A DNA stretch of 15,712 bases. Origin: an uncultured bacterium. Lineage in GTDB: Bacteria > Actinomycetota > Coriobacteriia > Coriobacteriales > Coriobacteriaceae. This document shows, piece by piece, positions 6,709-14,889 of this stretch. The notes under the pieces are model-generated. The model did not search any database. It was not told the DNA's origin and worked only from the letters and a program-made list of their open reading frames with translations. Every line of letters starts with the position of its first letter. The first letter of the stretch is position 1. A program made the translations under genes and the position numbers. Location of the stretch: positions 1 to 15,712 of the forward strand of contig CAJMPY010000036.1 in the NCBI GenBank assembly GCA_905215385.1, in the 5' to 3' direction.

Positions 6709-7644
6709 TTATGCGTCCTTCATCTTGACGTCGAGGGCGTCGCGCAAACCGTCACCCAGCAGGGTGAAGGCGAGCACCGTCGAGAGAATTGCCAGACCGG
6801 GCATGATCATCATCCAGGGAGCAGTCAGAAGATACTGCTGACCGTCCTGAATCATGGAGCCCCACGAAGGCGTAGGCGGAATAACGCCCATGCCGAGGAA
6901 GGACAGAGCGGACTCGGTCAGAATGGCGCCACCGATGTTCATGGTCGCGTAGACCACGATGGAAGCAACGGAGTTCGGGAAGATATGGCGCATCACGATA
7001 CGCGCATCGGATGCACCCATCGCGCGAGCGGCGTCAACATAATCGTTCTCTTTGACCGTTAGGATCGCAGATCGGAAGACACGGGCAATCGAGGGCCAGC
7101 CGAGAATACCGATGGCGATGAAAACATTCTGAAGACCACGACCGATAACGGCGATCATGGCGACAACGAACAGCACGTACGGGAACGCTAGGAAGATATC
7201 CGCGAAGCGCATGATGATCGTATCCCAGATGCCGCCATAGAAACCGGCCAGGGCGCCCATGATCAGACCGATCACCGTGGAGATGGCGGTGGCCATAATA
7301 CCGACGGAAAGCGAAACGCGCGCGCCGTAGATAACTCGGACGAGAATGTCGCGGCCAAGGGCGTCGGTACCAAACGGGTGCTCGGCACACGGAGCCAGCA
7401 GCGAAGTCTCGGCCATGGTCGTCGAGTCAGAAGCCGTCGGCGACCCGAGCCAGGGCTTAGCCCACAGGTCTGCGGTCAAGGCAACCAAAACGACGATGAT
7501 AATCCAGCAGATACCGATAACGGCGAGCTTATTCTTGCGAAGACGCTTGAAAGCGTCGCCCCACAGCGTGCGGGACTTGGCGGGAGCAGATGCGGACTTG
7601 GTGGCGGTAGCCTGCTCCTGAGACTGAGAATCAGTTTCCTGCAT
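6709..7644 (-). CDS. oppC: Oligopeptide ABC importer permease OppC
   Basis: A 311-residue membrane permease. It has a hydrophilic Ser/Ala/Gln-rich N-terminal tail (1-30), a first membrane helix (~41-60), an extracytoplasmic loop ending in HPFGTDALGRDI (89-100, the family hallmark), and then the remaining helices of the BPD_transp_1 domain. The EAA loop that docks on the ATPases is at ~202-224 (DAARAMGAS, RHIFPN). It pairs with OppB to form the pore. The start is set by a strong ribosome-binding site (AAGGGAGGT, 7-nt spacing) overlapping the oppB stop codon. Length and motifs are normal for the family. Confidence 0.95.
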   Translation of the reverse strand: MQETDSQSQEQATATKSASAPAKSRTLWGDAFKRLRKNKLAVIGICWIIIVVLVALTADLWAKPWLGSPTASDSTTMAETSLLAPCAEHPFGTDALGRDILVRVIYGARVSLSVGIMATAISTVIGLIMGALAGFYGGIWDTIIMRFADIFLAFPYVLFVVAMIAVIGRGLQNVFIAIGILGWPSIARVFRSAILTVKENDYVDAARAMGASDARIVMRHIFPNSVASIVVYATMNIGGAILTESALSFLGMGVIPPTPSWGSMIQDGQQYLLTAPWMMIMPGLAILSTVLAFTLLGDGLRDALDVKMKDA

Positions 7645-7658
7645 GAGACGTACCTCCC

Positions 7659-8696
7659 TTAGGCCTTATCCGACGGACCGCCGAGGCGGATACGCGGGTC
7701 GAGGAATGCATAGCTAATGTCGACGAGAAGGTTGATCACCATAACGACGACAACGATGAGCGTAACGCCGCCCATAACGATGGGCCAGTCGCGCATGCTA
7801 ATGGCGCGGTAGACCTCAGAGCCGATACCGGGCCAGTTAAAGACCGTCTCGGTCAGGATGGCGCCCGAAAGCATGCCGCCGAAGTCGACACCAATATAGG
7901 TAACAACGGGGATGAGTGCATTCTTAAGCGCATGCCTGACGATGATCGCGCGATTGGAGAGACCCTTGGCCTTTGCCGTGCGGATGTAATCCTGATTCAT
8001 GACGTCGAGTAGCTGCGAGCGCATGATGCGGGCAGCATAGGCGGTCGAAACCGAAGCCAGCGTGATGGTCGGAAGCACATAGTGCATCCAATCCTGATAC
8101 TGAGAGCTGGAGCCGCCGGCACCCGAAATCGGCATGGAGAAAGCGCCGCCGGTGGCATCCTTAAGGATGACGCCAAAGAACAGCTGCAGCAGCATGCCGA
8201 GCCAGAAGGCAGGAACAGCAACGAGGATCGACGTGGTGAGCGTTACCAAAATATCCCAGAAGGAATAGCGCTTTACCGCCGAAATGATACCCGCACCGAT
8301 ACCCATGATTGCCTCGAGCACAATGGCGCACGCGGCGAGTTTAACCGTGTACGGATACTTCTGGGCAAAGATTTCCGCAACCGGCAGCTTGCGCTGATAC
8401 GAATTGCCCAGATCGCCATGAAGCAGACCATTCATGTAATTCAAGTATTGGTCCACAAGCGACGTTGGAACGGGATCGCCGTTCTCGTCAAGGATCGCGT
8501 TGCCGTCCTCGTCCGCCTGGACCAGGTGATAGCGCACGCGAAGTTGAAGCTCTACCTCGGGGGACAGAGCCTTGTCTCCACCGATCAGCTTGATCGGGTC
8601 TCCCGGCACAATATTCTGGAGGGCGAACAGAATCAACGTAACGCCCAAAAATACCGGGATGAACTGAAGCACACGTTTAACGATGTACTTACCCAT
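7659..8696 (-). CDS. oppB: Oligopeptide ABC importer permease OppB
   Basis: A 345-residue permease, first of the tightly packed B-C-D-F block. The N-terminal helix (~9-29) leads to VPGDP (30-34), the OppB hallmark. A long extracytoplasmic loop carries an unusual acidic stretch (~61-78, D/E/G/N-rich). The remaining helices contain the EAA loop at ~237-260 (RTAKAKGLS, RHALKNALIPV), and the C-terminus ends in FLDPRIR, as usual. The ribosome-binding site AGGGGAG lies just ahead of the ATG. Two hairpins separate it from oppA, so permease expression is probably lower than that of the binding protein. Confidence 0.95.
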   Translation of the reverse strand: MGKYIVKRVLQFIPVFLGVTLILFALQNIVPGDPIKLIGGDKALSPEVELQLRVRYHLVQADEDGNAILDENGDPVPTSLVDQYLNYMNGLLHGDLGNSYQRKLPVAEIFAQKYPYTVKLAACAIVLEAIMGIGAGIISAVKRYSFWDILVTLTTSILVAVPAFWLGMLLQLFFGVILKDATGGAFSMPISGAGGSSSQYQDWMHYVLPTITLASVSTAYAARIMRSQLLDVMNQDYIRTAKAKGLSNRAIIVRHALKNALIPVVTYIGVDFGGMLSGAILTETVFNWPGIGSEVYRAISMRDWPIVMGGVTLIVVVVMVINLLVDISYAFLDPRIRLGGPSDKA

Positions 8697-8727
8697 ACCA
8701 CTCCCCTATCTAGGGATTAACCTAAAT

Positions 8728-8755
8728 GGGATGCCGATCGCCAGACCGGCATCCC
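8728..8755 (-). promoter_or_regulatory. Hairpin in the oppA-oppB gap
   Basis: Perfect 9-bp GC-rich stem (8728-8736, 8747-8755) with a 10-nt loop, 31 bp upstream of oppB. On the minus strand only ATTTAGG follows, so it is not a strong terminator. Such hairpins after binding-protein genes commonly stabilise the upstream mRNA or attenuate downstream transcription; that role is inferred. Confidence 0.55.
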
Positions 8756-8805
8756 AAAATTACCATCAGCCAGTTTACCCCAGGTTAGGGAGAACTGTAT
8801 GTTTC

Positions 8806-8839
8806 CCATGAGGTCTACGTAAATACTTGACCCTCATGG
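8806..8839 (-). promoter_or_regulatory. Hairpin just after the oppA stop
   Basis: Arms CCATGAGG/CCTCATGG (8806-8813, 8832-8839), extendable by two pairs past one bulge, with a loop of about 13 nt. It lies 14 bp beyond the oppA stop codon, and no T-run follows. It probably protects the oppA mRNA 3' end or partly stops transcription together with the hairpin at 8728-8755. Confidence 0.5.
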
Positions 8840-8853
8840 AAGCTGCAAAACTC

Positions 8854-10530
8854 TTAGGCGAGCTCAGCGGTACCCAGATCGGCGTGCTTCTGCGGATCGA
8901 CATAGAGGTACTTGACGCGATCGGAGCCGACGATGGTGTGCGTGTAGAACATCACCGGGATAACCGGGCAGTCAGCGGCGACCATAGCGTCAGCCTCCTG
9001 CATCTTGGCGATGCGCTCGTCGTCGTCAACCGTGGCACGGGCCTCATCGACCTTGGCGTCGAACTCGGGGTTGTTGTAACCAGAGCGGTTGTCGCCACCG
9101 AGGGAGTCGGAGTGGAACAGCGGGTACAGGAAGTTATCCATGATCGGGTAATCGGCGATCCAGCCCAGACGGCCGAACTGATAGTTGAAGTTCTGATACT
9201 GCTCGAGCAGGGCAGACCACTCGGGAGTATCGGAGACGGCGGTGACGCCCACCTTGGCGAGGTCGCCGATGATGGACTCCATGATCTCCTTGTGGCCACC
9301 GTCCTGGTTGTAGGACAGGGTCACATTGATGCCACGATCGCCGTTAGCGCCAGCGGGAGCGACCTTGTCGAGGTACTCGTTAGCCTTGTCGACGTCATAG
9401 GCGCAGAACTCCCATGCGCCCTCCTTGTAGCCGGCGATTCCCGGAGGAACGATGCCGTCAGCGGGGGTACGGGTGCCCTTGAAGATGGTCTTGCAGATGG
9501 CCTCACGGTTGATAGCCAAGGAGATGCCCCTGCGCAGGTCAGCGTTGTTGAACGGCTCGGCCGTGGTGTTACACGTCAGATAGTACGTGGAAGGCTCGGA
9601 GCCGAGCAGCATGCGCTCGCCATCACCCATGGTGTAGCCATCCTTGGACTCGCCGCGGTCCTTCTTGGCGGCGTCGATCTGAGCAACGGGAACGTCGCAG
9701 ACATCGAGGTTGCCGGCCTGGAACTCCTTGTAAGCGGTCTCCACGTCCTTGATGACCTGGAAGTGGATGGCGTCGATCTTGGCCTTGTCGCCATAGTAAT
9801 CGTCAAACTTCTTGAGGTTGATCTCCTGACCATCCTCCCACTTGCCGTCCATCATGAACGGGCCGTTACCGACCGGGGCAAGGTAGAAGCTCTTGACATC
9901 GGACTCGGCGCACTCGGGAACCGGGGACAGAGCCGGGTGAGAGGCGACGAACGGGAAATCGGCGTAGGCGGAAGTCAGCTTGACGACGAGGGTCTCGTCA
10001 TCCGGGCAGGTAACGCCGGACAGCTCGGTAGCATTACCGGCAAGCAGATCGTCATAGCCCTCGACCATGGAAAGGTGGTAGGAGACCTCGGAAGGACCAT
10101 ACTCGGTAGCGATGGCCGACTTAGTGTTGACCAGGCGCTCCCAGCCGAGCTTGAAGGATTTGGAGGTAACGTCGTCACCGTTGTGGAACTTAGCCTTCTT
10201 GATCTTGAAGGTAAACTCAGTGGCGTCGTCGTTAGCCTCAAAGGACTCGCAAGCCAGCGGAACGATCTCGCCCTTCTCGTTATCGTACTCCGTCAGAGCG
10301 TCGAAGAGCTGGTACTCGACCTGAGTGCCCTGATCCTCCTGGACGTTGTAAGGGTCGATGCAGACCGGGTTGTTGATGTAGAAGTTCAGCGTCGAACCGG
10401 AGTCAGATCCGGAAGCGTCGCCGCCCTTCTTGCCGCACGCAGCAAGAAAAGCCATGGAGCTCGCAGCGAGGGTGCCGCCAACAAAGGCGCGACGACCCAT
10501 AACGGGCTGGTGGAACATAGAATCAGCCAT
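8854..10530 (-). CDS. oppA: Oligopeptide-binding lipoprotein OppA (SBP family 5)
   Basis: A 558-residue extracytoplasmic binding protein that captures peptides for the OppBCDF complex. The signal peptide has a twin-arginine motif (GRRAF, 12-16), a hydrophobic stretch and lipobox FLAAC with Cys32, so it is probably exported by Tat and lipid-anchored. A Gly/Ser/Asp linker (33-45) precedes the SBP_bac_5 domain, which runs to the end. Typical features are the early FDALTEYDNEKGEIVP segment, FKIKKAKFHNGDDVT and LRRGISLAINREAI. I chose the ATG at 10530 because AAGGAGG lies 5 nt upstream; a 15-codon longer reading has no such signal. It is first in the operon, with a 290-bp leader and promoter region upstream. 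Confidence 0.95.
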   Translation of the reverse strand: MADSMFHQPVMGRRAFVGGTLAASSMAFLAACGKKGGDASGSDSGSTLNFYINNPVCIDPYNVQEDQGTQVEYQLFDALTEYDNEKGEIVPLACESFEANDDATEFTFKIKKAKFHNGDDVTSKSFKLGWERLVNTKSAIATEYGPSEVSYHLSMVEGYDDLLAGNATELSGVTCPDDETLVVKLTSAYADFPFVASHPALSPVPECAESDVKSFYLAPVGNGPFMMDGKWEDGQEINLKKFDDYYGDKAKIDAIHFQVIKDVETAYKEFQAGNLDVCDVPVAQIDAAKKDRGESKDGYTMGDGERMLLGSEPSTYYLTCNTTAEPFNNADLRRGISLAINREAICKTIFKGTRTPADGIVPPGIAGYKEGAWEFCAYDVDKANEYLDKVAPAGANGDRGINVTLSYNQDGGHKEIMESIIGDLAKVGVTAVSDTPEWSALLEQYQNFNYQFGRLGWIADYPIMDNFLYPLFHSDSLGGDNRSGYNNPEFDAKVDEARATVDDDERIAKMQEADAMVAADCPVIPVMFYTHTIVGSDRVKYLYVDPQKHADLGTAELA

Positions 10531-10608
10531 GCCATCCTCCTTATGAGATAGGACAAAGTGAATTCGGCCGGGCAACGTCGAGACAGCCCTTTCGAACCAT
10601 TCAAACGC

Positions 10609-10655
10609 GGTCCGCCGTTATGGCTGGTTATGCAGTGCGGACCAACGTTTCGCAA
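10609..10655 (-). promoter_or_regulatory. Candidate oppA promoter with inverted repeat
   Basis: Minus strand: TTGCGA (10655-10650), 17-bp spacer, CATAAC (10632-10627), a moderate sigma-70-like match. A perfect 7-bp inverted repeat GGTCCGC/GCGGACC (10609-10615, 10637-10643) straddles the presumed -10 and start, where a repressor would act. The rest of 10531-10768 shows no gene. Confidence 0.35.
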
Positions 10656-10768
10656 TACAGTAGCGCATTTTATGCACAATATGGCGCTAATTCCGGTTAA
10701 CGGTCGAGAATTTCTTTAGTTAGGCGAAGTATGTGGGGATATTTTGACTCTGTTACAAGTCTGTAAAC

Positions 10769-10798
10769 AAAAAGGGCCCCACACATGCGGGACCCTTT
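10769..10798 (-). terminator. Intrinsic terminator of secG
   Basis: Minus-strand 10-bp stem with one G-T pair (10798-10789 and 10780-10771), loop 10788-10781, then TTTTTG. It begins 22 bp after the secG stop and ends the glycolytic/secG block. Confidence 0.85.
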
Positions 10799-10820
10799 GC
10801 AAACGTATATACGCCGATGC

Positions 10821-11075
10821 TTAGTAGCCGACGATGCCCTGCGGGAAGAAGAACATGCACAGCACAACGCACACGGAAAACACGACAGCCATGATAACGG
10901 TCAGGCGGTCAAGGTTCTGCTCCATGACGCCCGTGGCAGAGCTGGAGTTATACAGCGAGCTAGCGATCATATCCGAAACGCCGGTGCCCTTACCGGAGTG
11001 CATCAGGACGAGAATCGTCAGCGCCACGGCAGAGATAGCCCAAACGACAAACAGAAGAATCTGGAACGGACCCAT
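10821..11075 (-). CDS. secG: Preprotein translocase subunit SecG
   Basis: An 84-residue small membrane protein of the SecYEG channel, which helps SecA-driven export. Two membrane helices (~4-25 and ~57-77) flank a polar loop containing the SecG hallmark HSGKGTGVSDMI (26-37). Size and topology are typical. AAGGAGC lies 6 nt before the ATG. It follows gpmI after a terminator, so it either has its own weak promoter in 11076-11178 or depends on read-through. secG next to lower-glycolysis genes is a familiar arrangement in Gram-positive bacteria. Confidence 0.92.
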   Translation of the reverse strand: MGPFQILLFVVWAISAVALTILVLMHSGKGTGVSDMIASSLYNSSSATGVMEQNLDRLTVIMAVVFSVCVVLCMFFFPQGIVGY

Positions 11076-11143
11076 AGATAAGCTCCTTAATAGAACAATT
11101 TAAACTCCAGTACTGTACCACAACCTCCAACACTCCCCCATCC

Positions 11144-11170
11144 GCCATTTAGGGACGGGGTAGAAATGGC
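11144..11170 (-). promoter_or_regulatory. Inverted repeat ahead of secG
   Basis: Perfect 7-bp arms GCCATTT/AAATGGC (11144-11150, 11164-11170) with a 13-nt loop, between the gpmI terminator and secG. It could be an operator or a leader hairpin. I found no convincing -35/-10 pair here. Confidence 0.3.
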
Positions 11171-11179
11171 AGAAATACC

Positions 11180-11214
11180 AAAAAAGGGGTCGTCCGGTTG
11201 TGGACAACCCCCTT
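11180..11214 (-). terminator. Intrinsic terminator of gpmI
   Basis: Minus-strand stem of 12 pairs with one bulged G and one G-T pair (11214-11202 and 11195-11184), loop 11201-11196, then six T. It lies 26 bp after the gpmI stop. Confidence 0.88.
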
Positions 11215-11239
11215 ACTAGAAAACGGTATTTGTTTTCTA

Positions 11240-12793
11240 TTAGGCCTCGGTGGCGAGCACGCGACCCGTCATCTCGGCGGAAGGCTCAAGACCAGCCATG
11301 GTGAGCATGGTCGGAGCGATATCGGAGAGACGGCCGTCCTCGATACCGGTGAGCTTGGCCTTATCATCAACGATGATGAACGGCACGCGGTTGGTAGTGT
11401 GAGCCGTGAACGGATGCTTGGAACCATCGGAAGCGACGTCAAACATGTGGTCGGCGTTACCGTGGTCGGCGGTGATCAGCGCAAAGCCGCCCTTGGCGAG
11501 AATCGCCGGGACAACCTTGGACAGAGCATCGTCAACAGCCTCGACGGCCTTAACGGCGGCGTCGAATACACCGGTGTGACCAACCATGTCGCAGTTCGCG
11601 AAGTTCACGATGTAGAAATCAGCGCGATCCTCGTTGATAGCGGCGACAAGCTTCTCGGTAACCTCGGGAGCGCTCATCTCGGGCTGCAGATCGTAGGTAG
11701 CGACCTTGGGGGAAGCGACGAGCACGCGCTCCTCGCCCTCCTTGGGCTCCTCGATGCCGCCGTTGAGGAAGAACGTCACGTGGGCGTACTTCTCGGTCTC
11801 GGCGGTGTGCAGCTGCTTCAGGCCATTGGCGGCGATAACGTCGGCCAGGACGTTCTCGGGGAACGTCTTGGGGAAGGTGACCTCGACGTCAAACGTCGGA
11901 TCATACTCGGTCATCGTCACAAAGTGCGAGAGCTTAATCTGCTCGCGCTCAAAGCCGTCGAACTCCTTGTCCGTGAACACGCGAGTCATCTGACGAGCGC
12001 GGTCGGGACGGAAGTTGAAGAAGATGGCCGCGTCGCCCTCGTGAATGCCCTCGTTGTGGGCAGCGAAGGGCTCGACGAACTCGTCGCCGCGCGGATCCTT
12101 CTCGTAGTAGGCCTTGATACCGGCAACGGGGTCGGTATCGGCATCGGACGCGTTGACCATGACGTCGTAGGCACGCTGGATGCGCTCCCAGCGGTTGTCG
12201 CGGTCCATAGCCCAATAGCGGCCCGAAACGGTGGCAACGCGAGCGTCGCAACCGGTCTCCTCGGAGATCTTAGCCAGGAAGGCGCAGAACTCGCTCATGT
12301 AGCCGGCACCGGACTGCGGGTCGACGTCGCGGCCATCCATGAAGGCGTGGACGCGAACGGTCTTGACGCCATGCTGGGCAGCCATCTTGACCAGAGCCTC
12401 GACGTGGTTCATGTGAGAATGAACACCGCCAGGGCTCATAAGGCCCATGAGGTGCAGGGTCTTGCCTTCGGCCTTGACGTCGTCCATAGCCTTGACGAAG
12501 ACCTCGTTCTTGGCGATGGAGCCGTCCTTGATGGCGTTGTTGATGCGCGAAAGCTCCTGGAACACGATGCGACCGGCACCGATGTTGAGGTGACCCACCT
12601 CGGAGTTGCCCATCTGACCGTCGGGAAGGCCCACGTCCTCGCCCGAAGCACCGAGCGTGGTGTGAGGATACTTCTCGTACAGGCTATCAAGGAAGGGCGT
12701 CTTGGCAGCGGCGACGGCGTTCTCGCCATCAGCCGGAGCAAGGCCGCAGCCATCCATGATGATCAGGAGTGCAGGAAGATGACGCTGTGCCAT
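11240..12793 (-). CDS. gpmI: Phosphoglycerate mutase, cofactor-independent
   Basis: A 517-residue cytoplasmic enzyme interconverting 3- and 2-phosphoglycerate with two metal ions (Mn), through a phosphoserine. Ligands and catalytic residues are visible: D14 in IIMDG, nucleophile S64 in GNSEVGH, D402 and H406 in CDMVGHTG, D443 and H444 in TADHGN, and H460. Substrate residues include H125 (HSH), R154 (DGRD), R192 and R264 (FRPDR). Full family length. It begins 5 bp after the tpiA stop with AGGA just upstream, and ends in its own terminator, so it is the last glycolytic gene of the pgk-tpiA-gpmI unit. Not the 2,3-bisphosphoglycerate-dependent type. Confidence 0.97.
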   Translation of the reverse strand: MAQRHLPALLIIMDGCGLAPADGENAVAAAKTPFLDSLYEKYPHTTLGASGEDVGLPDGQMGNSEVGHLNIGAGRIVFQELSRINNAIKDGSIAKNEVFVKAMDDVKAEGKTLHLMGLMSPGGVHSHMNHVEALVKMAAQHGVKTVRVHAFMDGRDVDPQSGAGYMSEFCAFLAKISEETGCDARVATVSGRYWAMDRDNRWERIQRAYDVMVNASDADTDPVAGIKAYYEKDPRGDEFVEPFAAHNEGIHEGDAAIFFNFRPDRARQMTRVFTDKEFDGFEREQIKLSHFVTMTEYDPTFDVEVTFPKTFPENVLADVIAANGLKQLHTAETEKYAHVTFFLNGGIEEPKEGEERVLVASPKVATYDLQPEMSAPEVTEKLVAAINEDRADFYIVNFANCDMVGHTGVFDAAVKAVEAVDDALSKVVPAILAKGGFALITADHGNADHMFDVASDGSKHPFTAHTTNRVPFIIVDDKAKLTGIEDGRLSDIAPTMLTMAGLEPSAEMTGRVLATEA

Positions 12794-12798
12794 ATGTC

Positions 12799-13566
12799 CT
12801 ACTCGCCTGCCTTGACGACCATAGAGGCGAAGTCGGCAGCCTTGAGCGAAGCGCCGCCCACGAGGGCGCCGTCAACGTCGGGCTTGGCGACGAGCTCGGC
12901 AATGTTGCCGGGCTTAGCGGAACCGCCGTAGAGAACGCGGATGCCGTTAGCGAGCTCCTCGCCGAACATCTCCTTGAGGGTCTCACGGATAGCGCCGCAG
13001 ACCTCCTGAGCGTCCTCGGCGGTAGCGGTCTTGCCGGTGCCGATAGCCCAGATGGGCTCGTAGGCGACGACGACCTGCTTGGGGCAGGTGATCTCAAGAC
13101 CAGCAAGGCCAGCCTTGACCTGGTTCACGACGTGCTCGACATAGGTGCCAGCCTCGCGGACCTCGAGGGACTCGCCGCAGCAGAAGACGGGAACAAGACC
13201 GGCGGCAACGAGGGCCTTGGCCTTCTTGTTCTGGTCCTCGTCGGTCTCGTGGAAGTAGTCGCGACGCTCGGAGTGACCGATGATGCAGTAGGTGCAGCCA
13301 GCGGACTTGAGCATGTCGCAAGAGGACTCACCGGTGAAGGCACCCTTGGCCTCCCAGTACACGTTCTGTGCACCGAGGGCGATGGGGGCAGCCTGAATGC
13401 GGTCATGAACCGTGGTGATGTCAATGGTCGGAGGGCAGACGAGCACCTCGACGCCAGCCGGAACCTCGGGCAGAGCCTGAGCCAGCTCGTCGGCGAGCTT
13501 GGCGGCCTCGGCGACGTCGTTGTTCATCTTCCAGTTACCAGCGATAAGAAGGGTGCGATTAGGCAT
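12799..13566 (-). CDS. tpiA: Triosephosphate isomerase
   Basis: A 255-residue (beta/alpha)8 barrel interconverting dihydroxyacetone phosphate and glyceraldehyde-3-phosphate. N11 and K13 in AGNWKMN, catalytic H98 in IIGHSERR, catalytic E170 in AYEPIWAIGTG (with the flexible loop), and phosphate-binding GG in LYGGS (213-214) and VGGAS (237-238) are all present. The ATG at 13566 gives the canonical N-terminus and overlaps the pgk end by 8 nt (ATGCCTAA), so translation is probably coupled; GGAGG lies 9 nt upstream inside pgk. A longer in-frame reading is only pgk antiframe sequence. Confidence 0.97.
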   Translation of the reverse strand: MPNRTLLIAGNWKMNNDVAEAAKLADELAQALPEVPAGVEVLVCPPTIDITTVHDRIQAAPIALGAQNVYWEAKGAFTGESSCDMLKSAGCTYCIIGHSERRDYFHETDEDQNKKAKALVAAGLVPVFCCGESLEVREAGTYVEHVVNQVKAGLAGLEITCPKQVVVAYEPIWAIGTGKTATAEDAQEVCGAIRETLKEMFGEELANGIRVLYGGSAKPGNIAELVAKPDVDGALVGGASLKAADFASMVVKAGE

Positions 13567-14749
13567 CGAGAAGCGCCTCCACTCCGGGCAGGGCCTTACC
13601 CTCGACGAGCTCCATGGAAGCGCCACCACCGGTGGAGATCCAGCTCATCTTGTCGGCCAGGTTGAACTTGTTGACAGCCGCGACAGAGTCACCACCGCCG
13701 ATGATCGAGGTGCAGTCGGCCTCGGCGACGGCCTCGGCGATAGCCTGGGTGCCGTGAGCGAAGTTGTCGAACTCGAAGACGCCCATGGGGCCGTTCCAGA
13801 ACACGGTCTTGGCGCCCTTGACGGCCTCGGCGTAGAGCTCCTCGGTCTTGGGGCCGATGTCCATGCCCTCACGATCGTCGGGGATAGCGTCGGAAGCGAC
13901 AACCTCGGGGACAGCGTCCTCGCCAAAGTGATCGGCAACGCGGTTGTCGATGGGGAGCAGGATCTTGACGCCCTTTTCCTCGGCCTTCTTGAGCATCTCG
14001 CCGGCGCGCTCGACCCAGTCCTCTTCCTTGAGGGACTGACCGACGGTCAGGCCCTGAGCCAGGAAGAAGGTGTAGGCCATGCCGCCACCGATGATCAGGG
14101 TGTCAGCGGAGTCGATGAGGTGATCGAGAACGCCGATCTTGGAAGAAACCTTGGAACCGCCGACGATAGCGACGAAGGGGCGCTCGGGCTCGGCGAAGAT
14201 GCCGGTCAGCGTGTCGACCTCCTTCTCGAGCAGGAAGCCGGCGACGGCAGGCAGGTAAGCGGCGGGGCCCACGACGGAACCCTGGGCGCGGTGAGCGGTG
14301 CCGAAGGCATCGAGAACGAAGACGTCACCATAGGAAGCGAGCTTCTTGGCGATCTCGGGATCGTTCTTCTTCTCACGCTTGTCGAAACGGACGTTCTCGA
14401 GAACGAGGACCTTGCCCGGCTCGACGGCGGCGACAGCCTCAGCAGCCTTCTCGCCGTAGGTGTCGGCGACAAAGGCAACATCGAGACCAGAGAGCTCAGC
14501 GAGCTTCTTGGCGACAGGCTCAAGGGAGAGCTCAGGCTGGAAGCCGGTGCCCTCGGGACGGCCGAGGTGGCTCATGAGGATGACGCGAGCGTTGTGCTCA
14601 ACGAGGTAGTTGATGGTGGGCAGGGCAGCCTTGATGCGGGTGGTGTCGCCAACGACGCCATCCTTGATAGGCACGTTGAAGTCAACGCGGACGAGAACGC
14701 GCTTGCCGTCGACATCGATGTCGCGGACGGTCTTCTTGGTAAAGGCCAT
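13559..14749 (-). CDS. pgk: Phosphoglycerate kinase
   Basis: A 396-residue two-domain enzyme making ATP from 1,3-bisphosphoglycerate. RVDFNVP (21-27) is the family signature. Substrate-binding SHLGRP (60-65) and R121 follow, then the nucleotide domain with FWNGPMGVFE (317-326), GGGDS (351-355) and ISTGGGASME (371-380). The length is normal. The start at 14749 (MAFTKKTV) has AAAGG 10-12 nt upstream; an earlier in-frame start has no family homology. It is separated from gapA by a strong terminator and a leader hairpin, then runs into tpiA. Confidence 0.97.
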   Translation of the reverse strand: MAFTKKTVRDIDVDGKRVLVRVDFNVPIKDGVVGDTTRIKAALPTINYLVEHNARVILMSHLGRPEGTGFQPELSLEPVAKKLAELSGLDVAFVADTYGEKAAEAVAAVEPGKVLVLENVRFDKREKKNDPEIAKKLASYGDVFVLDAFGTAHRAQGSVVGPAAYLPAVAGFLLEKEVDTLTGIFAEPERPFVAIVGGSKVSSKIGVLDHLIDSADTLIIGGGMAYTFFLAQGLTVGQSLKEEDWVERAGEMLKKAEEKGVKILLPIDNRVADHFGEDAVPEVVASDAIPDDREGMDIGPKTEELYAEAVKGAKTVFWNGPMGVFEFDNFAHGTQAIAEAVAEADCTSIIGGGDSVAAVNKFNLADKMSWISTGGGASMELVEGKALPGVEALLDA

Positions 14750-14772
14750 GTTTGCTTCTACCTTTCGTACGT

Positions 14773-14795
14773 GTCTGCCTCCCATTACGGCAGAC
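14773..14795 (-). promoter_or_regulatory. Leader hairpin ahead of pgk
   Basis: Perfect 7-bp arms GTCTGCC/GGCAGAC (14773-14779, 14789-14795) with a 9-nt loop, 23 bp upstream of the pgk ATG. With so little room between the gapA terminator and pgk, it may be a 5' stabilising or processing hairpin. Confidence 0.4.
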
Positions 14796-14805
14796 GATTT
14801 CCTAT

Positions 14806-14852
14806 AAAAAGGGCGCGACCCTAGGGTGTAAGCCCTATAAGGCCGCGCCCTT
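14806..14852 (-). terminator. Intrinsic terminator after gapA
   Basis: Minus-strand 12-bp stem with one G-T pair (14852-14841 and 14820-14809) enclosing a small inner hairpin (TAGGG/CCCTA), followed by TTTTT. It is 37 bp past the gapA stop. It should limit transcription from gapA into pgk. Confidence 0.88.
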
Positions 14853-14889
14853 CTTTAGACGCTCAACGAGCTATTCGCTAAAAGCTAAA

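Noticed and set aside
8827..10551. 574-codon plus-strand frame opposite oppA
   Set aside because: Same antisense effect; oppA has signal peptide, lipobox and strong ribosome-binding site.
8854..10575. Longer oppA start 15 codons upstream
   Set aside because: It lacks a ribosome-binding site and would place extra polar residues before the signal peptide; the ATG at 10530 has AAGGAGG at 5 nt.
11086..11130. secG promoter hexamers (TACAGT, TTTAAA)
   Set aside because: No -35-like hexamer at proper spacing from either candidate.
11198..12931. 577-codon plus-strand frame opposite gpmI
   Set aside because: Antisense of a fully conserved enzyme gene; low-complexity composition.
13499..14824. 441-codon plus-strand frame opposite pgk
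   Set aside because: Antisense of pgk with all catalytic motifs; no independent support.
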